Assembly: GCA_949316495.1 (NCBI GenBank)
Contig: OX439008.1
Coordinates: 12,543,532 to 12,607,531, forward strand
Length of the DNA: 64,000 nucleotides
Direction: 5' to 3'
Source: Amphiduros pacificus
Taxonomy: Eukaryota > Annelida > Polychaeta > Phyllodocida > Hesionidae
Below are positions 11,894 to 24,790 of this stretch, piece by piece. Made by a program: the position numbers and the translations under genes. The notes beneath the pieces were generated by a model. It saw only the letters and a program-made list of their open reading frames with translations. It did not search any database and was not told where the DNA came from. Numbering within the stretch: position 1 is the stretch's first letter; the number at the start of each line of letters is the position of its first letter.

Positions 11894-12519
11894 GTCATGA
11901 ACAAATAATTTATCACCTACAACTACATGGGTGGATGGAGAGATATTGGGACACACACTGTGAAATCATCGATTCCAAGGTTTAGTTCCATAACCAATCT
12001 TGATGTAAGAGTTTGCACCATATTTGTGAGACTTTTAGCACTTCACAGATACAAGCACCTTCTCTGTAAATAAACCTCCTCCTTTTGAAGCCTGCTAGCC
12101 ACTAAGTGGGACATGGCCATTTTTTTAACATAAAAGCTTTAAAGACCTGAATGCAGAGTAGCGCCAAATCGATAAATGTCTCAGACTTTGACTTGCAACC
12201 TTGTCTGATGTTTAAAGATGTCATAAGTTTTGGCAAGAAATCTCTATCAGGAGAGTTCAGGTGGTGTCAGTACCACCTGGTGGCTCACACAGGCAACTTT
12301 TGGCTTTAATTTTGATGAGTAAAAGTTTCACTTTATCTCTTGAGTTTTGTTGAGTTCACACTTTTCAGACACTAGCAAATTAACAAAGTGGAAAGTAGGT
12401 ATTCTAAAGGCCTCGCCTGATGAGGAGCCCTGAAACACTGACCACACAGTCCCTACTCCAGATCACCACAAGATGGATGAAATCAGTGGAGAAAATGAAG
12501 AAATAATCATGCAATGACT

Positions 12520-13200
12520 TGATTATGAGACATTAGTATGTACAAAGCACAATGTATAAAACAGTTCTCAGGATATAATCTGGAAACCACAAACACACAT
12601 ATTATCTACTGTGCCCTTGACATACAAGGAATTTGGTGGACACATAATGAAGCAAAGTAGCAAATAGTTTATCATTTGGACTTAAGGTACTGTAGCCATA
12701 GAATTGCTCCTGTGATCTTGAAAACACAGTCAAGGTCAACCACATATGGAATACCATGCAAGATAGCAAGAATGTTCTTAATCCTGTGCAATATCAGAGA
12801 AATCCGTCAAACCGTTCTCCTTTTTTCATCCAGAAACAATAATCATATGAAATATCCCCTGTGACCTTGAGAAAAAGTCAAGGTTACTCAGCAGCAATCC
12901 CATAGAAGGAGTTGAGAGACACATACTTATGTCCGATATCAAAGCCAAATACCAAATACTTCTCAATGTATCATCCTGAAACCAGCAAGTACTGGTTTCT
13001 GAGAATTGGGTCAAGGTCAACCATAAGGGGCCCTTGCAAGGTTTTGAAGACTTACATAGTCTGGCGCAATATCAAAGTAATCTGTCAAATGATTCTCATG
13101 CTATCATCCAGAAACCTGACATGAGACAGGACACACAGAATCTATGATGGAGGGTGATACAAGGTCTCCTCTCCCCCTACAGGGTGGGTTGACAAACACT
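12520..13200 (+). repeat. Degenerate dispersed repeat made of about four related modules
   Basis: Shared blocks recur: ttctcaggatataatctggaaac near 12573, caatatcagagaaatc with tcatccagaaac near 12787-12832, ctcaatgtatcatcctgaaac near 12963, and caatatcaaagtaatctgtc with tcatccagaaac near 13068-13113. Modules are spaced about 135-240 bases apart, each with gtcaaggt between. The end at about 13150-13190 (tacaaggtctcctctccccc) looks like a repeat terminus. Such GTCAAGGTCA-rich repeats are common in marine invertebrate genomes as I recall; no named family is claimed. Confidence 0.7.
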
Positions 13201-16200
13201 AGCAGCTAGAAAGAAAAGGGCTTCTCTGTAAGTTTATCTGATGTGATATCTATTTGTTCTTGATGACTTCAGTTAAACGTCACACACAGCTGTAGCAAGC
13301 TTGATCTGAGGTACATCATGCACGATTTGTTTAGACATCTTTAAATGATCAAATAACAATCTTTGTGTACCCAAATATTCTAGCCTTTGATATTGACTGC
13401 TTAGATCCTCCAGTATATGTCCCTGTTCATAACACAATTTTGGAGAGACTTCTTTTTGACAAGCTGCAACTAGGCACCAATTAAATCAATGACCTAACAA
13501 GACACAAGGCGAAACCATGGAGATCGTATAGCCTGTCACCATGGCGACCCACTCTCCATTTCTCTTCCATTCATTTGAGACACCCCTCTCAATCATAAAA
13601 TGCCACTTTTCCTAACTCAAAAGAAGCAGGAGGAGAAGAAGATTGTTTGCCTTTACAGCCCTGATATAAGTGTTGCAGGGTTACATTCTTATTCCACCTC
13701 TGTCCACATCACTGTGTGCTAATATTTCAACTTTCTCCTCATCCATTAAGGGTGTGAAAATTGCAGACTATTATTTCAGCTATACAAAAAATAGCCTGAT
13801 AACATGAACAAGACTTGGTACTTCACTTTGCTGCATGATCTCAATGTAATCTGTGAAATAACACATCTGCATAATGGTTTTGCCATAAAATACTAGAAGT
13901 CCAACGATAATCCATCATCACCCGTCAGCTTTATGTAAAAGCATAGCACCTTCATCATGTTAAATTTCAATTTCATCTTGCCTGTTCACATACTCCGTTC
14001 TCTCACCTGATTCAGTTACCCATCCTTCACACTGCTCATAAATAAAGTCAATGTTTAAAGAATGATTTATCTCAAATCAATGTCGGTGGAATTCCTGGGG
14101 TGATTAAGTAAATGCACAAATGATTACAAAATATTGATTGAAAAGATGTTGAAATTTCACAATCCGTTAATACAAAATTTCAACCCATAATATTAAAATT
14201 TAATTATATGAAATCTAAATAAAATGATTATGTCTTACTTGACAAATCAATACTTTTAATACAAAGCTGATATCAATGAATTCCTTTCTATTTAGAGAAG
14301 CATGTGCAAAATATTGTGGCAGTCATGTTTATATAGCTCATCCAAGTAAATAGAAAATACAAGCCACAGAGTAGCTCAAAGTGGTGATCTTATAAGGCAA
14401 AATGCGGCTTAAGTCTTTTTCCTTATGATGAAGCTGCCAAAATGTGCTGTGTTTCCCTGGACCAGAGCCAGATAGACGAACCATCAATTGCAGTATGCCA
14501 CTCTACATGCTGGCAAACGCCAGCGATCACCAAGCTCATTTTTCATGATTCATGCCCATTATCATTTCACATCAAATTTATATCCCTATACCTCACAAAG
14601 CAAGACAAAGGATACACAAGCCAAAATATACTGTGTACTGCTTCTTCAATCTTTAAACAATGGCGATAATGCTTCAATCTTTAAACAATGGGTGAAAGAC
14701 TTGGCTCTTTGTGGTGAGATACCAGCCAATGATGGACTGTCTCATGTGTATAATCATAGTATTCAACCAAAATGGCCAAAGACAAAGTCCTACTGATAAA
14801 AAATATTCCCTTCCAGTCTCACTAAAATGGTTAAAGCACTGGCAAGTACTCCTATAAGCTTTCCCAGGAGATGTAGTTTTACATTAAACTCTTTTCCTTT
14901 TGGATAGTTTTGCAACAGAGAGATTATACTGCCATTGCTATTGAAGTATTTAATCTCAACTTTGTAAACTCTGGATTCTTATCCATGAATTTTGCAAATA
15001 TTTCTTAGTTTGAATGTTGTTCAAAGTAACTTATTGAGACCACCTGCTCAACTTCAGATTCCACCTGGTACGACTTGTATGCCAAGAATATTGTCCTCGT
15101 GGGTTAAATGTGATGCAAAGAAAATCTAATTATCTTCTGTTTACCACCATGTCCACGAGATAGAGGCAAAAGGTTATGAAATCACAATCATAAAAAAAAA
15201 ACCAAAAAACCACTTCTGTCACATTGCAATGTTTGCAAATACATTTATCAATACTAATCAATTTAAAAGGAAGATACAAGCATGTGTACCATCAACTTGA
15301 AACAAAGACACCTGGCTCATCAGAGCAATACAATAAAACATTGGGCCCACAGAGGATCTGGGCTGTAAGCCTTGGGGAAATTGACATGTCTGTATCTCAG
15401 TGAGTTGAATAGTTGACTGCCAGATTCTGCTGAGCATCTGTGTGCATGCCTTCAAATAATGACAGCCGTATTTCATACGAGGATCCATCTCCTTTTGACA
15501 AGCTGAGGCATTCCAAAATTCCTTGATGATATTGGTGTTCGTCAAATTATTTATTAGCTCTGACATTTGCACAAAGACAAAGTGGCTGACCTGAAAGGCA
15601 AGGTAATGCTGCCTTGTTAATTTCAGCCTCCCACCGGCACCATAATGATAATTAGGTCACTAAAGTCACGGTGGTCAATATCACTCAGGGTTTCTTTCAC
15701 AGACATCTGGTTTATAAACTTCACCCTCGGTGCAATGTCTGATTTAGCTGTATCAGATATAGCTCATCCGTGGAATGTTTGTATTTTTGCTCTTCTCCCC
15801 TGCTCATTTTTAACTGTCTTCATTTGACTTTATTGCCACACGAAGTGATGACTTCAGTGTCCTTGGTAACTGGCAGAGGTCATCTGGCAGTCAACAAGCT
15901 CCGATTGTGCTGACAAGGATCTATTGAGGAATACGGCCTTAATCCTGTCTCTCCACAAATATTTGTCTTAGAATGTTTGATTGCTAGCTTATGAGACCCT
16001 CATAATTTTTGTTTTGTGTCGTCTGGCAAGAATCAGCGTTCTCAGCAGGTGGCGCTCAAATCTTAAGTGTAATAAATACTGCAAATGAGGAGCAGAAATT
16101 ACGCTCTCTTGTTCTTTTCTTCCTGTTCATTACATCATCTAATCACCATAAATTCACAAATCAATTAGAAATACTGCCAAAATGGATTTTGTGAATAGCA

Positions 16201-16845
16201 ATCAATTGAAAAATGATTATCTAAACTTCAATCATGTCTGCCTGTATATATGAAATTACAGGCAAAATTCATGAATCTTCGAATCAACAAACTCTCACAA
16301 AAGGAAGGTCTGGAATTGTTTTCCCAAAAAATAAAAGAAACAAGTTACTAATGATTGTTTTTTTGTGGAACTGTACTAAAAAGAGCTAAATATAAAGGTA
16401 GATTGCACACCTTTAGTGTTTAACACATTACTTCAATTACCACTATTGTCGTGCAGCATGCAAGCTGGTCTTAGCAATATTGCACACATGCGATACTCTC
16501 CCAAAATACCACGGCCACACCAAACACTGACATACTCTGTTTTCACCTGACGTAAGTGATCAGAAGGTTTGAAGTGTCACAACTACTGAGCCCAAGGTCA
16601 GGGCTTCTTGTTTACATCTAATGAGTCCTATATCATCTGGTTTCCTACCTTCTCATTCACTGAGACCATTAACGTTATTTCAAGGGACCAGTTGTCATGC
16701 AAACTGTATTGCAGCTTATCCACAACAACAACACTAGTTCATAACTAGATTATTTTCATAACAACTTTTACAAATCATCTCACTTCATGCTTACACTGAT
16801 TAAACTTTTGGACAAGATTCAACCTCTTTCATGGTTATCTTATTT
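13200..16845. other. Unique intronic sequence
   Basis: No gene or RNA recognised. A 28-bp tandem duplication (cttcaatctttaaacaatgg at 14644 and 14672) is the only local repeat seen. Confidence 0.5.
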
Positions 16846-16915
16846 CAATATTTGAATTACAATATTTGAATTACAATATTTGAATTACAATATTTGAATT
16901 ACAATATTTGAATTC
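16846..16915. repeat. 14-bp tandem repeat, 5 copies
   Basis: Five exact copies of caatatttgaatta; 70 bases. Confidence 0.97.
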
Positions 16916-16994
16916 ATCCTTTAAATTTGGATCTGTTATTTTTGTAAGTTAAACCTTACAGAAGCAGCAGTTGTTATTGTATATATTTATCAAA

Positions 16995-17137
16995 ATGCCT
17001 TGTATATCCTTCCCATAATGCCTTGTATATCCTTCCCATAATGCCTTGTATATCCTTCCCATAATGCCTTGTATGTCCTTCCCACAATGCCCTGTATATC
17101 CTTCCCATAATGCCCTGTATATCCTTATCATAATGAC
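16995..17137. repeat. 23-bp minisatellite, about 6 copies
   Basis: The unit is tgccttgtatatccttccc then ataa. Related but decayed units (atgccttgcatttccttccc, tgccttgtatttcttcc) recur at about 17701-17775, beyond an unrelated stretch. Confidence 0.95.
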
Positions 17138-17615
17138 ATGCATGCTTCCTGCACTGTCCTGAATTAAGTATTTAACTGTTAAAGATTTGAGAGAAAATGA
17201 GGTTCTCCCTAATCTAAAAGATACAAAACATTTTCCTCTCAGAAAATTGGCAATTTTGCCTAATCATTAGGTAATTGTGTGTCTTGTCAATCTGTGGTGC
17301 ATACTGAGACTGCCATTTTTGCTACAATTTCCTGCATTGCCTGCCTCATCCTGCAGCCATATTCTGTTCACAGTTCTGCCATTCTGCTCTGTGATCCTGT
17401 TGACACTGGGGCCATTATTTTAGTGATTCCCTGCAAGTGTCTTACATAAATCAGATTGCCTCGCGCTCATCACCAGTTGCCCTTTCATAGATTTGTCCTC
17501 ACAAGGTCACTGCAACATGCAGGTCTTCCCTATGTCTGCCTTCCAACGCATCACTCTTGGCCTCAACACATCCTTTCCAAAATGCCTAAATGGATCATTT
17601 CCTTAATTCTTTGCC

Positions 17616-17712
17616 TCTGATAATAATAATAAATAACAAGAAAATTTATTTAGCACCGATACCATAAAGTTTCTGTTCATAGCGTTTTATGTCAGGACAT
17701 ATGCCTTGCATT
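17616..17712 (-). mobile_element. 3' tail of a SINE/LINE-type retroposon (copy B)
   Basis: On the minus strand it reads catatgtcctgacataaaac then gctatgaacag, tggtatcggtgct and a TTATTATTATTATC end. It matches copy A at 6943-7041 block by block in opposite orientation. Confidence 0.7.
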
Positions 17713-17900
17713 TCCTTCCCAGAGTTCCTTGCATGTTATTTCAATAGTGCCTTGTATTTCTTCCATAAATGCCCATTGTAAAGGCTTCCCATAATTAGAT
17801 ATACTGATCCTATTCACAATGCCATGTGGTTTATCACACCTGCTGGGGATAGTGTTTGCATGTATTCACCCTCATAATATAACTTCATATTTAATATAAC

Positions 17901-18545
17901 ACAACACTGCATTATCTGAATGACACAGAGGTTGTCCTATTTGAATGATACCGACATTGACTTATTTGAATGATATCAATATTGCCTTATCTGAATGACA
18001 TGGAGGTTGTCCTATTTGAATGATACCAACATTGCCTTATTTGAATGATATCAACATTGCCTTATTTGAATGATACCAACATTGCCTTATTTGAATGATA
18101 CCAACATTGCCTTATTTGAATGAGACCAACATTGCCTTATGTGAATTATATCAACATTGCCTTATTTGAATGACATGGAGGTTGTCCTATTTGAATGATA
18201 CCAACATTGCCTTATTTGAATGATACCAACATTGCCTTATTTGAACGATACCAACATTGCCTTATTTGAATGATACCAACATTGCCTTATTTGAATGATA
18301 CCAACATTGCCTTATTTGAATGACGTGGATGTTGTCCTATTTGAATGATACCAACATTGCCTTATTTGAATGATACCAACATTGCCTTATTTGAATGACA
18401 TGGAGCTTCTCCTATTTGAATGATACCAACATTGCCTTATTTGAATGATACCAACATTGCCTTATTTGAATGACATGGAGGTTGTCCCATTTGAATGATA
18501 CTGACATTGCCTTATTTGAATGATATGGAGGTTGCCTTATTTATA
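17901..18545. repeat. 25-bp minisatellite, about 26 copies, two unit types
   Basis: The main unit is tgataccaacattgccttat then ttgaa. A second type (tgacatggaggttgtcctat then ttgaa) is interspersed at 17921, 17996, 18171, 18321, 18396, 18471 and 18521, always in whole multiples of 25 from the previous one. The repeat is therefore free of length changes over most of its span. Confidence 0.97.
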
Positions 18546-19280
18546 AGACTTTAATATTAGCCTTTATTGGGTGATATCTATGGAGATTGCTCTATTTGAA
18601 TGCAATATACAGTGTAGTGAGCATATCTCAGGCTTATCTTGGCATCTATCTGTCTCAGGTTCAGCGAGGCCGCTTACAATAATTACTAGGTCCTCATATG
18701 AATACAGCAATATGTTCACGACGCAGGATGTAATTTTGTTCTTAGCACTTTCATTAATCTAACTCTGATAAGATATTGCCATCACTAACCCCCAGCGAGC
18801 ATTAAGGCCAATAAGTTGGCAGTTTCTCTTATTTTTCATATCTGTAAACTCATATGCTGCCAAAGATGATTACACCTAATCTGGTATTAAACTTTTCTAT
18901 CCTTATCTGTAAACTGCAAATAGATTGATGTATCATTTTATTAAGATAATTCGCAAAGCAAATCCCCATATGTCACATTCATTCCAGGCCATTAGCTATC
19001 GCTAATTATGTGAAAAACCTAATGTGTAAGATAAGTAGCTCCATTAATAAAAAATATAAACCTCACAGGACATGTGCTAATAATAATGTTCCACTCAGAT
19101 CCAATTTGTAATTTACCATATCACACAATTAATAGTATTTTTCGGGAGCATGAGAACAAATATTCCAAATTGTTATATCAAATACAGATAAAAATATTTG
19201 CTGTGTATGAAAATATATGAATTGCATAGACCTTGACACAAGAGCAGTTCTTCATGTGTCCATTTTTCCCCAATCTTGGT
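18546..19280. other. Unique intronic sequence
   Basis: No gene or repeat recognised. Confidence 0.5.
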
Positions 19281-19443
19281 TACAGCTTGCCTGGACATGT
19301 CACAGCTTGCCTGGACATGCCACAGCTTGCCTGGACATGCCACAGCTTGCCTGGACATGCCACAGCTTGCCTGGACAGGCCACAGCTTGCCTTGACATGC
19401 CACAGATTCCCTGGACATGCCACTGCTTCCCTGGACATGCCAC
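19281..19443. repeat. 20-bp minisatellite, about 8 copies, with decayed units to about 19600
   Basis: The unit is cacagcttgcctggacatgc. Further isolated ctagacatgcc, ctggacatgctgcc and ctggacatgcctgg blocks at 19471-19600 look like decayed or spread-out members of the same array. Both strands stay open through the array; the frames are artefacts. Confidence 0.95.
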
Positions 19444-19604
19444 CATTTAGGGTGCAATTATACCCCTTTCTAGACATGCCATTGTGTCTCACAAGATGAT
19501 ACAGGAAATCCTCTTGGTGCTGTCTCACTGGACATGCTGCCACCTAGTGGGTAATCCCTCCCCCTTTCCCCAAACTGGACATGCCTGGTCCTGGACACAC
19601 CAGT

Positions 19605-20410
19605 CATCAGCAGCTGGTAGTGAATATAAGATAGTTTACAGTCCACTGTACTCTTGGCAGCCCACGCCTACAGAGCTACAGAGCAGACGGGTCCCCCATG
19701 GAATACCAACCCAATCGATGGGGCACCAGGGAAATCATGACCTGGTCAAGGTCATATAAAACTAAGGGGTCAAACTCAGATTTTCAAACAATTCATGCTG
19801 TTGTGCCAACATTCTAAAGCAAGTAATTTTGTTTTAAATGATGTTGTTTTCCTGGTGATATAGGCATATAAGTTGGTGTCCAGGGAGGTTGAGCAGGGAG
19901 CCTCTACATTATTATCTGTGCTCATATATAACCCATCATGGACACTCTGCTCAACTCTATATAATCTGCTGATTTATACCAGTCAAGTAGCTCTCACTGG
20001 AAAATGTCAATTTGAAATTCTCATATCTATCGTATTTTGTGCATGGAATAAAAGATACATGTGTGCTTTCGGCCTTTAGGCCAAACCTCTTAAATTCCAG
20101 TCCAATAGTTGATTTTTATGACTGTTTCTTTTCTTAATAAAAAACCATCTTTGATGAACATTTTAAAACAAAAACTCCTTCTGCTTCTTCACTGTCTAAG
20201 TGTCTTTGACTGTATATCTGAAAAGTAAATTCTGAGATGAGGCAGCTGCATAAATCTGACAGGTAAACCGGAAAGAAACCTTCAGCCAATTCACTTTTAA
20301 TGACCCTTTTCCAAGAAGGCATCATTAAATGTCAAACAAATGTTCTTTTGTGAAGACCTACCACTGCTTTCATTTCCTTGATGAAAGTTTTAAATGGTGG
20401 GACATCACTC
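19605..20410. other. Unique intronic sequence
   Basis: No gene or RNA recognised. Confidence 0.5.
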
Positions 20411-20414
20411 AGAT

Positions 20415-20950
20415 ACTGGTCAGTGTACAGGAGGCACCTGCTTAGAATACATGCTCATCTGCATTGTACCTGCTCTGTGTAGGCCTTCTATCTGCCTAGT
20501 ACCCACTCAATATGCAAGTGGTATCTGCCCAGTACCTGCTCAGTGTCCAAGTAGTACCAGCTGAGTACCTGCTCACTGTATGGGTGGTATCTGCCTAGTA
20601 CCTGATAGAATCTGCCCAGTACCTGTTCAATGTACATATAGAATCTGCCCAGTACCTGTTCAATGTACAGATAGAATCTGCCCAGTACCTGTTCAGTGTA
20701 CAGATAGAATCTGCCCAGTACCTGTTCAAGGTACAGATAGAATCTTCCCAGTACCTGTTCAATGTACTAATGGCATCTGCTTAGTACCTGCTCAAAATAA
20801 ATATTCCACCTGCTCAATTTACACTTGGCAACTGTACCTGTTCAGTTTCCATGCAGTATTTTTGGCGGCTCAGTGCACATGTGACATCTCTTATGTTGAC
20901 ATGAGGCACTTGTCCCTGCTAAGCATACACATAACATCTACTTAGTTGAC
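20415..20950. repeat. 33-bp minisatellite with decayed flanks
   Basis: The regular core at about 20570-20790 has the unit gtacagatagaatctgccc then agtacctgttcaat. Outside the core, cagtacctgctcagtgt-like blocks recur at loose spacing from 20415 to about 20950. A homogenised centre with decayed edges is the usual result of unequal exchange. Confidence 0.92.
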
Positions 20951-21001
20951 ATATATGTATAATGGAGGGTGTGTCTTGTCAGCAGTACAGATGTGATGAT
21001 C

Positions 21002-21652
21002 CTGTGCTCACTCTTGTGCTGCCTACCCCTGTGCTCACCCCTGTACTGTCTCCTGTGCTGCCTACCCCTGTGCTCACCCCTGTATTGCCTACCCCTGTGC
21101 TCACTCCTGTGCTCACTCCTGTGCTCACTCCTGTGCTGCCTACTCATGTACTCACTCCTGTATTGCCTACCTCTGTACTCACTCCTGTGCTCACTCCTGT
21201 GTTGCCTACCCCTGTACTCACTCCTGTGCTCACTCCTGTATTGCCTACCCCTGTGCTCACTCCTGTATTGCCTACCCCTATACTCACTCCTGTGCTCACT
21301 CCTGTGCTGCTTACCCCTGTGCTCACTCCTGTGCTGCCTACCCCTGTGCTCACTCCTGTGCTCACTCCTGTGCTCACTCCTGTGTTGCCTACCTCTGTAC
21401 TCACTCCTGTGCTCACTCCTGTGTTGCCTACCCCTGTACTCACTCCTGTGCTCACTCCTGTATTGCCTACTCATGTACTCACTCCTGTGCTGCCTACCCC
21501 TGTGCTCACTCCTGTGCTTACTCCTGTGCTCACTCCTGTGCTCACTCCTGTGCTGCCTACCCCTGTGCTCACTCCTGTGCTCACTCCTGTGCTGCCTACC
21601 CCTGTGCTCACTCCTGTGCTGCCTACCCCTCTACTTACTCCTGTGCCTATCT
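21002..21652. repeat. Mixed 12/15-bp minisatellite
   Basis: Two unit types alternate irregularly: ctcactcctgtg (12) and ctgcctacccctgtg (15). Both are whole codons and stop-free, so two forward frames (about 245 aa, LTPVLPTPV- and SLLCCLPLC-like) and two reverse frames (EYRGRQHRSEHR- and STGVGNTGV-like) are all open. No start context, exon signal or family supports any of them. Confidence 0.96.
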
Positions 21653-24250
21653 GTGGGCCTCAGGATGCTGATGATATGGACAGAGGCACCATGTTGCTGA
21701 GATAGACCTGCCACTCATTGTGAAGGTTAGCATGTCATCTTGACCAGCCATCTGTTAAAGCCTCTGACCCGCACACCACCTGCTCATGAAGATAATCCAG
21801 ACCCGCATTCATCTACATCAATATCTCCTCATTTCTCTGGTCAACGCATTACTCAGCCAAATGTGAACAAGGTTCTCCCATGTCACCACAAAACACCACA
21901 AATATACCACAAGTAATGTTATATGGATTCTAAATCATTCGTAATTAAATCTGCAGAAATTCCACATGATGACACAAGTATATATTACTTGACTAATATG
22001 GAAATTATTGGACCATAATAGTATTTCTAATTTCACGTAAGTTGTGTGAGCTCGAGGTTGCCAAATATTTGAGCACAAACCCACTTTTTGGTGGATAGCT
22101 TGCCATGGTATCATTAATCCTGCTGTCAACACAAATATCTTGGTCCTTTAGAGTTGTGATATCATTTGTGACATTTACAATAATAACAAATGCACTGAGC
22201 TTGATGTTCCACTGAAATGTTGTTCTGTTCAGATGATAGAAGCTGCAAGCAATTCATGTCTCTTGTTGCCTTTCTTCCATTTGGTTTTCTGTCTTGTGAT
22301 GCAATGGTGTACAAGTGCATATAAATATTTCCTTCTACATATTAGTCCCTTACATGCATTGGCATTTTAAATTTTAAAAACCTGATGGACAATTCATCTT
22401 TTTGTTAAATTCATACAGCACTGCCACCTGGAGTAGAGTTTAGAATTAATATAAGGTTAAGCGTATGATTGATTCCTTTATGTTAAATGGTGAGCCAATG
22501 AATTTACTAATAGTGTGAACCTATAATAGTTTGAAGATGACTGCTGGTAATTATAATGCAAAAAAAAAAAAAATATCTATCACATATTGTAGAAAGTACC
22601 CTCCATTACAAGACTTGTCATCCAAGTCAGTTCCTGCTGTCATAGGAGAAAAAGTACCTTAAAAATGAACATAAGTCATGACTATTCATAATAATCAGGC
22701 TTGGTGAAAAATGAATATTCATACAGATCATGACCTGATGTTATGACCTGATGTTGGTCTATACTACTTATGTTTTGCATAGCATGTTTGAAGATCCCTT
22801 TTATGATGTATAACAAGTTGTTTCCCAATTTCACGCGCCACACTGACAGCCCATTATTAAACAATGCACAATGTTTTGCAATCCCTGAACATGATTAAAA
22901 GGCAGACAACATAATTTTCACTCGTAAATTCCCATTCTTCATCCACGTCAGGGACCACGTTTTACACTGAGCGCCCTATAAATTCCAGCCATTTGAACAT
23001 CTCTTTAATAGTTTTTGAAAACCATCTGACTACATTCTGTAGAAGGCTTGAAATCGTGGAATAAATTACTTAACGGCAAACAACATTTCTTCACTTTTGT
23101 TTGATTTCTTTTGTCAAGCTCATTTGCCAGAATTAAACGCAATCATTTCACAAGGTTTTTTTTTGACTGAAGAATTTATCTGAACAGAACTGTTTTCATT
23201 CACACAATCTGGTATTCAAAACAAAAACATTGTTATAAATGCATGAGACAGAAATTGGTTCCCGTTGCCATGGCAAGGCGAGGGTATAACGTGGCTTTGC
23301 TGTTGAGGTTCAGTCGGCCTCATGATCAAGGAATATTAACACATGCTTCACTGGATACCTGTATTTGAATCCTACCATAAATAACACGTTAGCAAATAAC
23401 TGTATTCTTGAAGCGTTCACTTTTTCCAACAAACTTTTTAACAAACACCAACCTTGGAAATTTTCCAACAAAAGAGGTATCTGATTTGATCTGATATCTA
23501 CAGAATTCCAGGAAAACAGAAAACTGACAGCTAAAAATAGCATTATCAAACCTTTGCTCCAGTGAAACCTAAGTGAAATGTATTGTTTGAATACAATTTT
23601 CAGCAGGTTGAAAAGGAGAAATAAGCGAGCAAGGACAGAGATATTTTGCTGCTGCCTAAATTGATATTGACTATTTTTTTTGGTGCAAAGGCAGGGATGC
23701 AAAGTTGATTGAATTTCCCCAACATCTAACAATCGACAGATGGGCCGGGTGATCTCTTTTCAGAAGTCTTGCCAATTTCTTGCTGATCTGCCTCATAGAA
23801 CTCATAGGAGATCATCTCACTTATGAATCAACCGATGAAACACAGAGCCATTTTTTCTCGTTTCATGCACTGCCCCGCTGAGAATTAAGCCTCCGTTTGC
23901 CACCTAGACCTGTCAGCCCACAGATCGACTCACCACCAAATGTGACCCACAGCCAAGCACTTATTTCGTGCAAATGAAATTATGCTTGGTAGCTAATCCC
24001 TTTCTAGATTGTAACCCAGGGTTACAGGCAGTGGTCCCATATACCCCCGAAACATGGCCTGCTCCTTGTAACACAGCCCCATGGCAAGCTGTTTGCTTGA
24101 AAATGACGAGGGCAAAACCCACTGGAAATGGATTCCTGGGACAGAAATCAATATTGTATTATTTGAATTTCCAATGGCATATAAATTTGCCATTTCTGTC
24201 CTTTGTGATTCAGGGAGTTGCATCCATGGAGTGAAATATGAACTTTTGTA
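21653..24250. other. Unique intronic sequence
   Basis: No gene recognised. The minus strand at 23310-23732 is open for 140 codons without repeats, about the longest expected by chance in an AT-rich window this size, and it matches no family I know. Confidence 0.5.
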
Positions 24251-24252
24251 TA

Positions 24253-24790
24253 GTGAGTGCTACTTATCCATCCGTGTCTCTGAGTATTACTGTGTATTGC
24301 GAGTGCAACTCATCAGTCTGTGTCTCTGTGTATTACTTTGTATTGTGAGTGCAACTCATCAGTCTGTGTCTCTGAGTATTACTTTGTATTGTGAGTGCTA
24401 CTCATCAGTCTGTGTCTCTGAGTACTACTTTGTATTGTGAGTGCTACTCATCAGTCTGTGTCTCTGAGTATTACTTTGTATTGTGAGTGCAACTCATCAG
24501 TCTGTGTCTCTGAGTATTACTTTGTATTGTGAGTGCTACTCATCAGTCTGTGTCTCTGAGTATTACTTTGTATTGTGAGTGCTACTCATCAGTCTGTGTC
24601 TCTGAGTATTACTTTGTATTGTGAGTGCTACTATTCAGTCTGTGTCTCTGAGTATTACTTTGTATTGAGAGTGCTACTCATCAGTCTGTGTCTCTGAGTA
24701 TTACTTTGTATTGTGAGTGCTACTCATCAGTCTGTGTCTCTGAGTATTACTTTGTATTGTGAGTGCTACTTCTCAGTGTGTCTCAGAGTA
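24253..24790. repeat. 46-bp minisatellite, about 12 copies
   Basis: The unit is gtgagtgctactcatcagtc then tgtgtctctgagtattactt and tgtatt. Early copies carry gcaactc instead of gctactc; the outermost copies are the most diverged. Confidence 0.96.

Noticed and set aside
20938-21705. Several 100-250 codon frames on both strands
   Set aside because: All arise from the same stop-free 12/15-bp tandem array; mutually overlapping frames cannot all be real and none has supporting context.
23310-23732. 140-codon non-repetitive reverse frame
   Set aside because: Length is near the chance maximum for a window this size; no family resemblance and it lies in an intron without exon signals.
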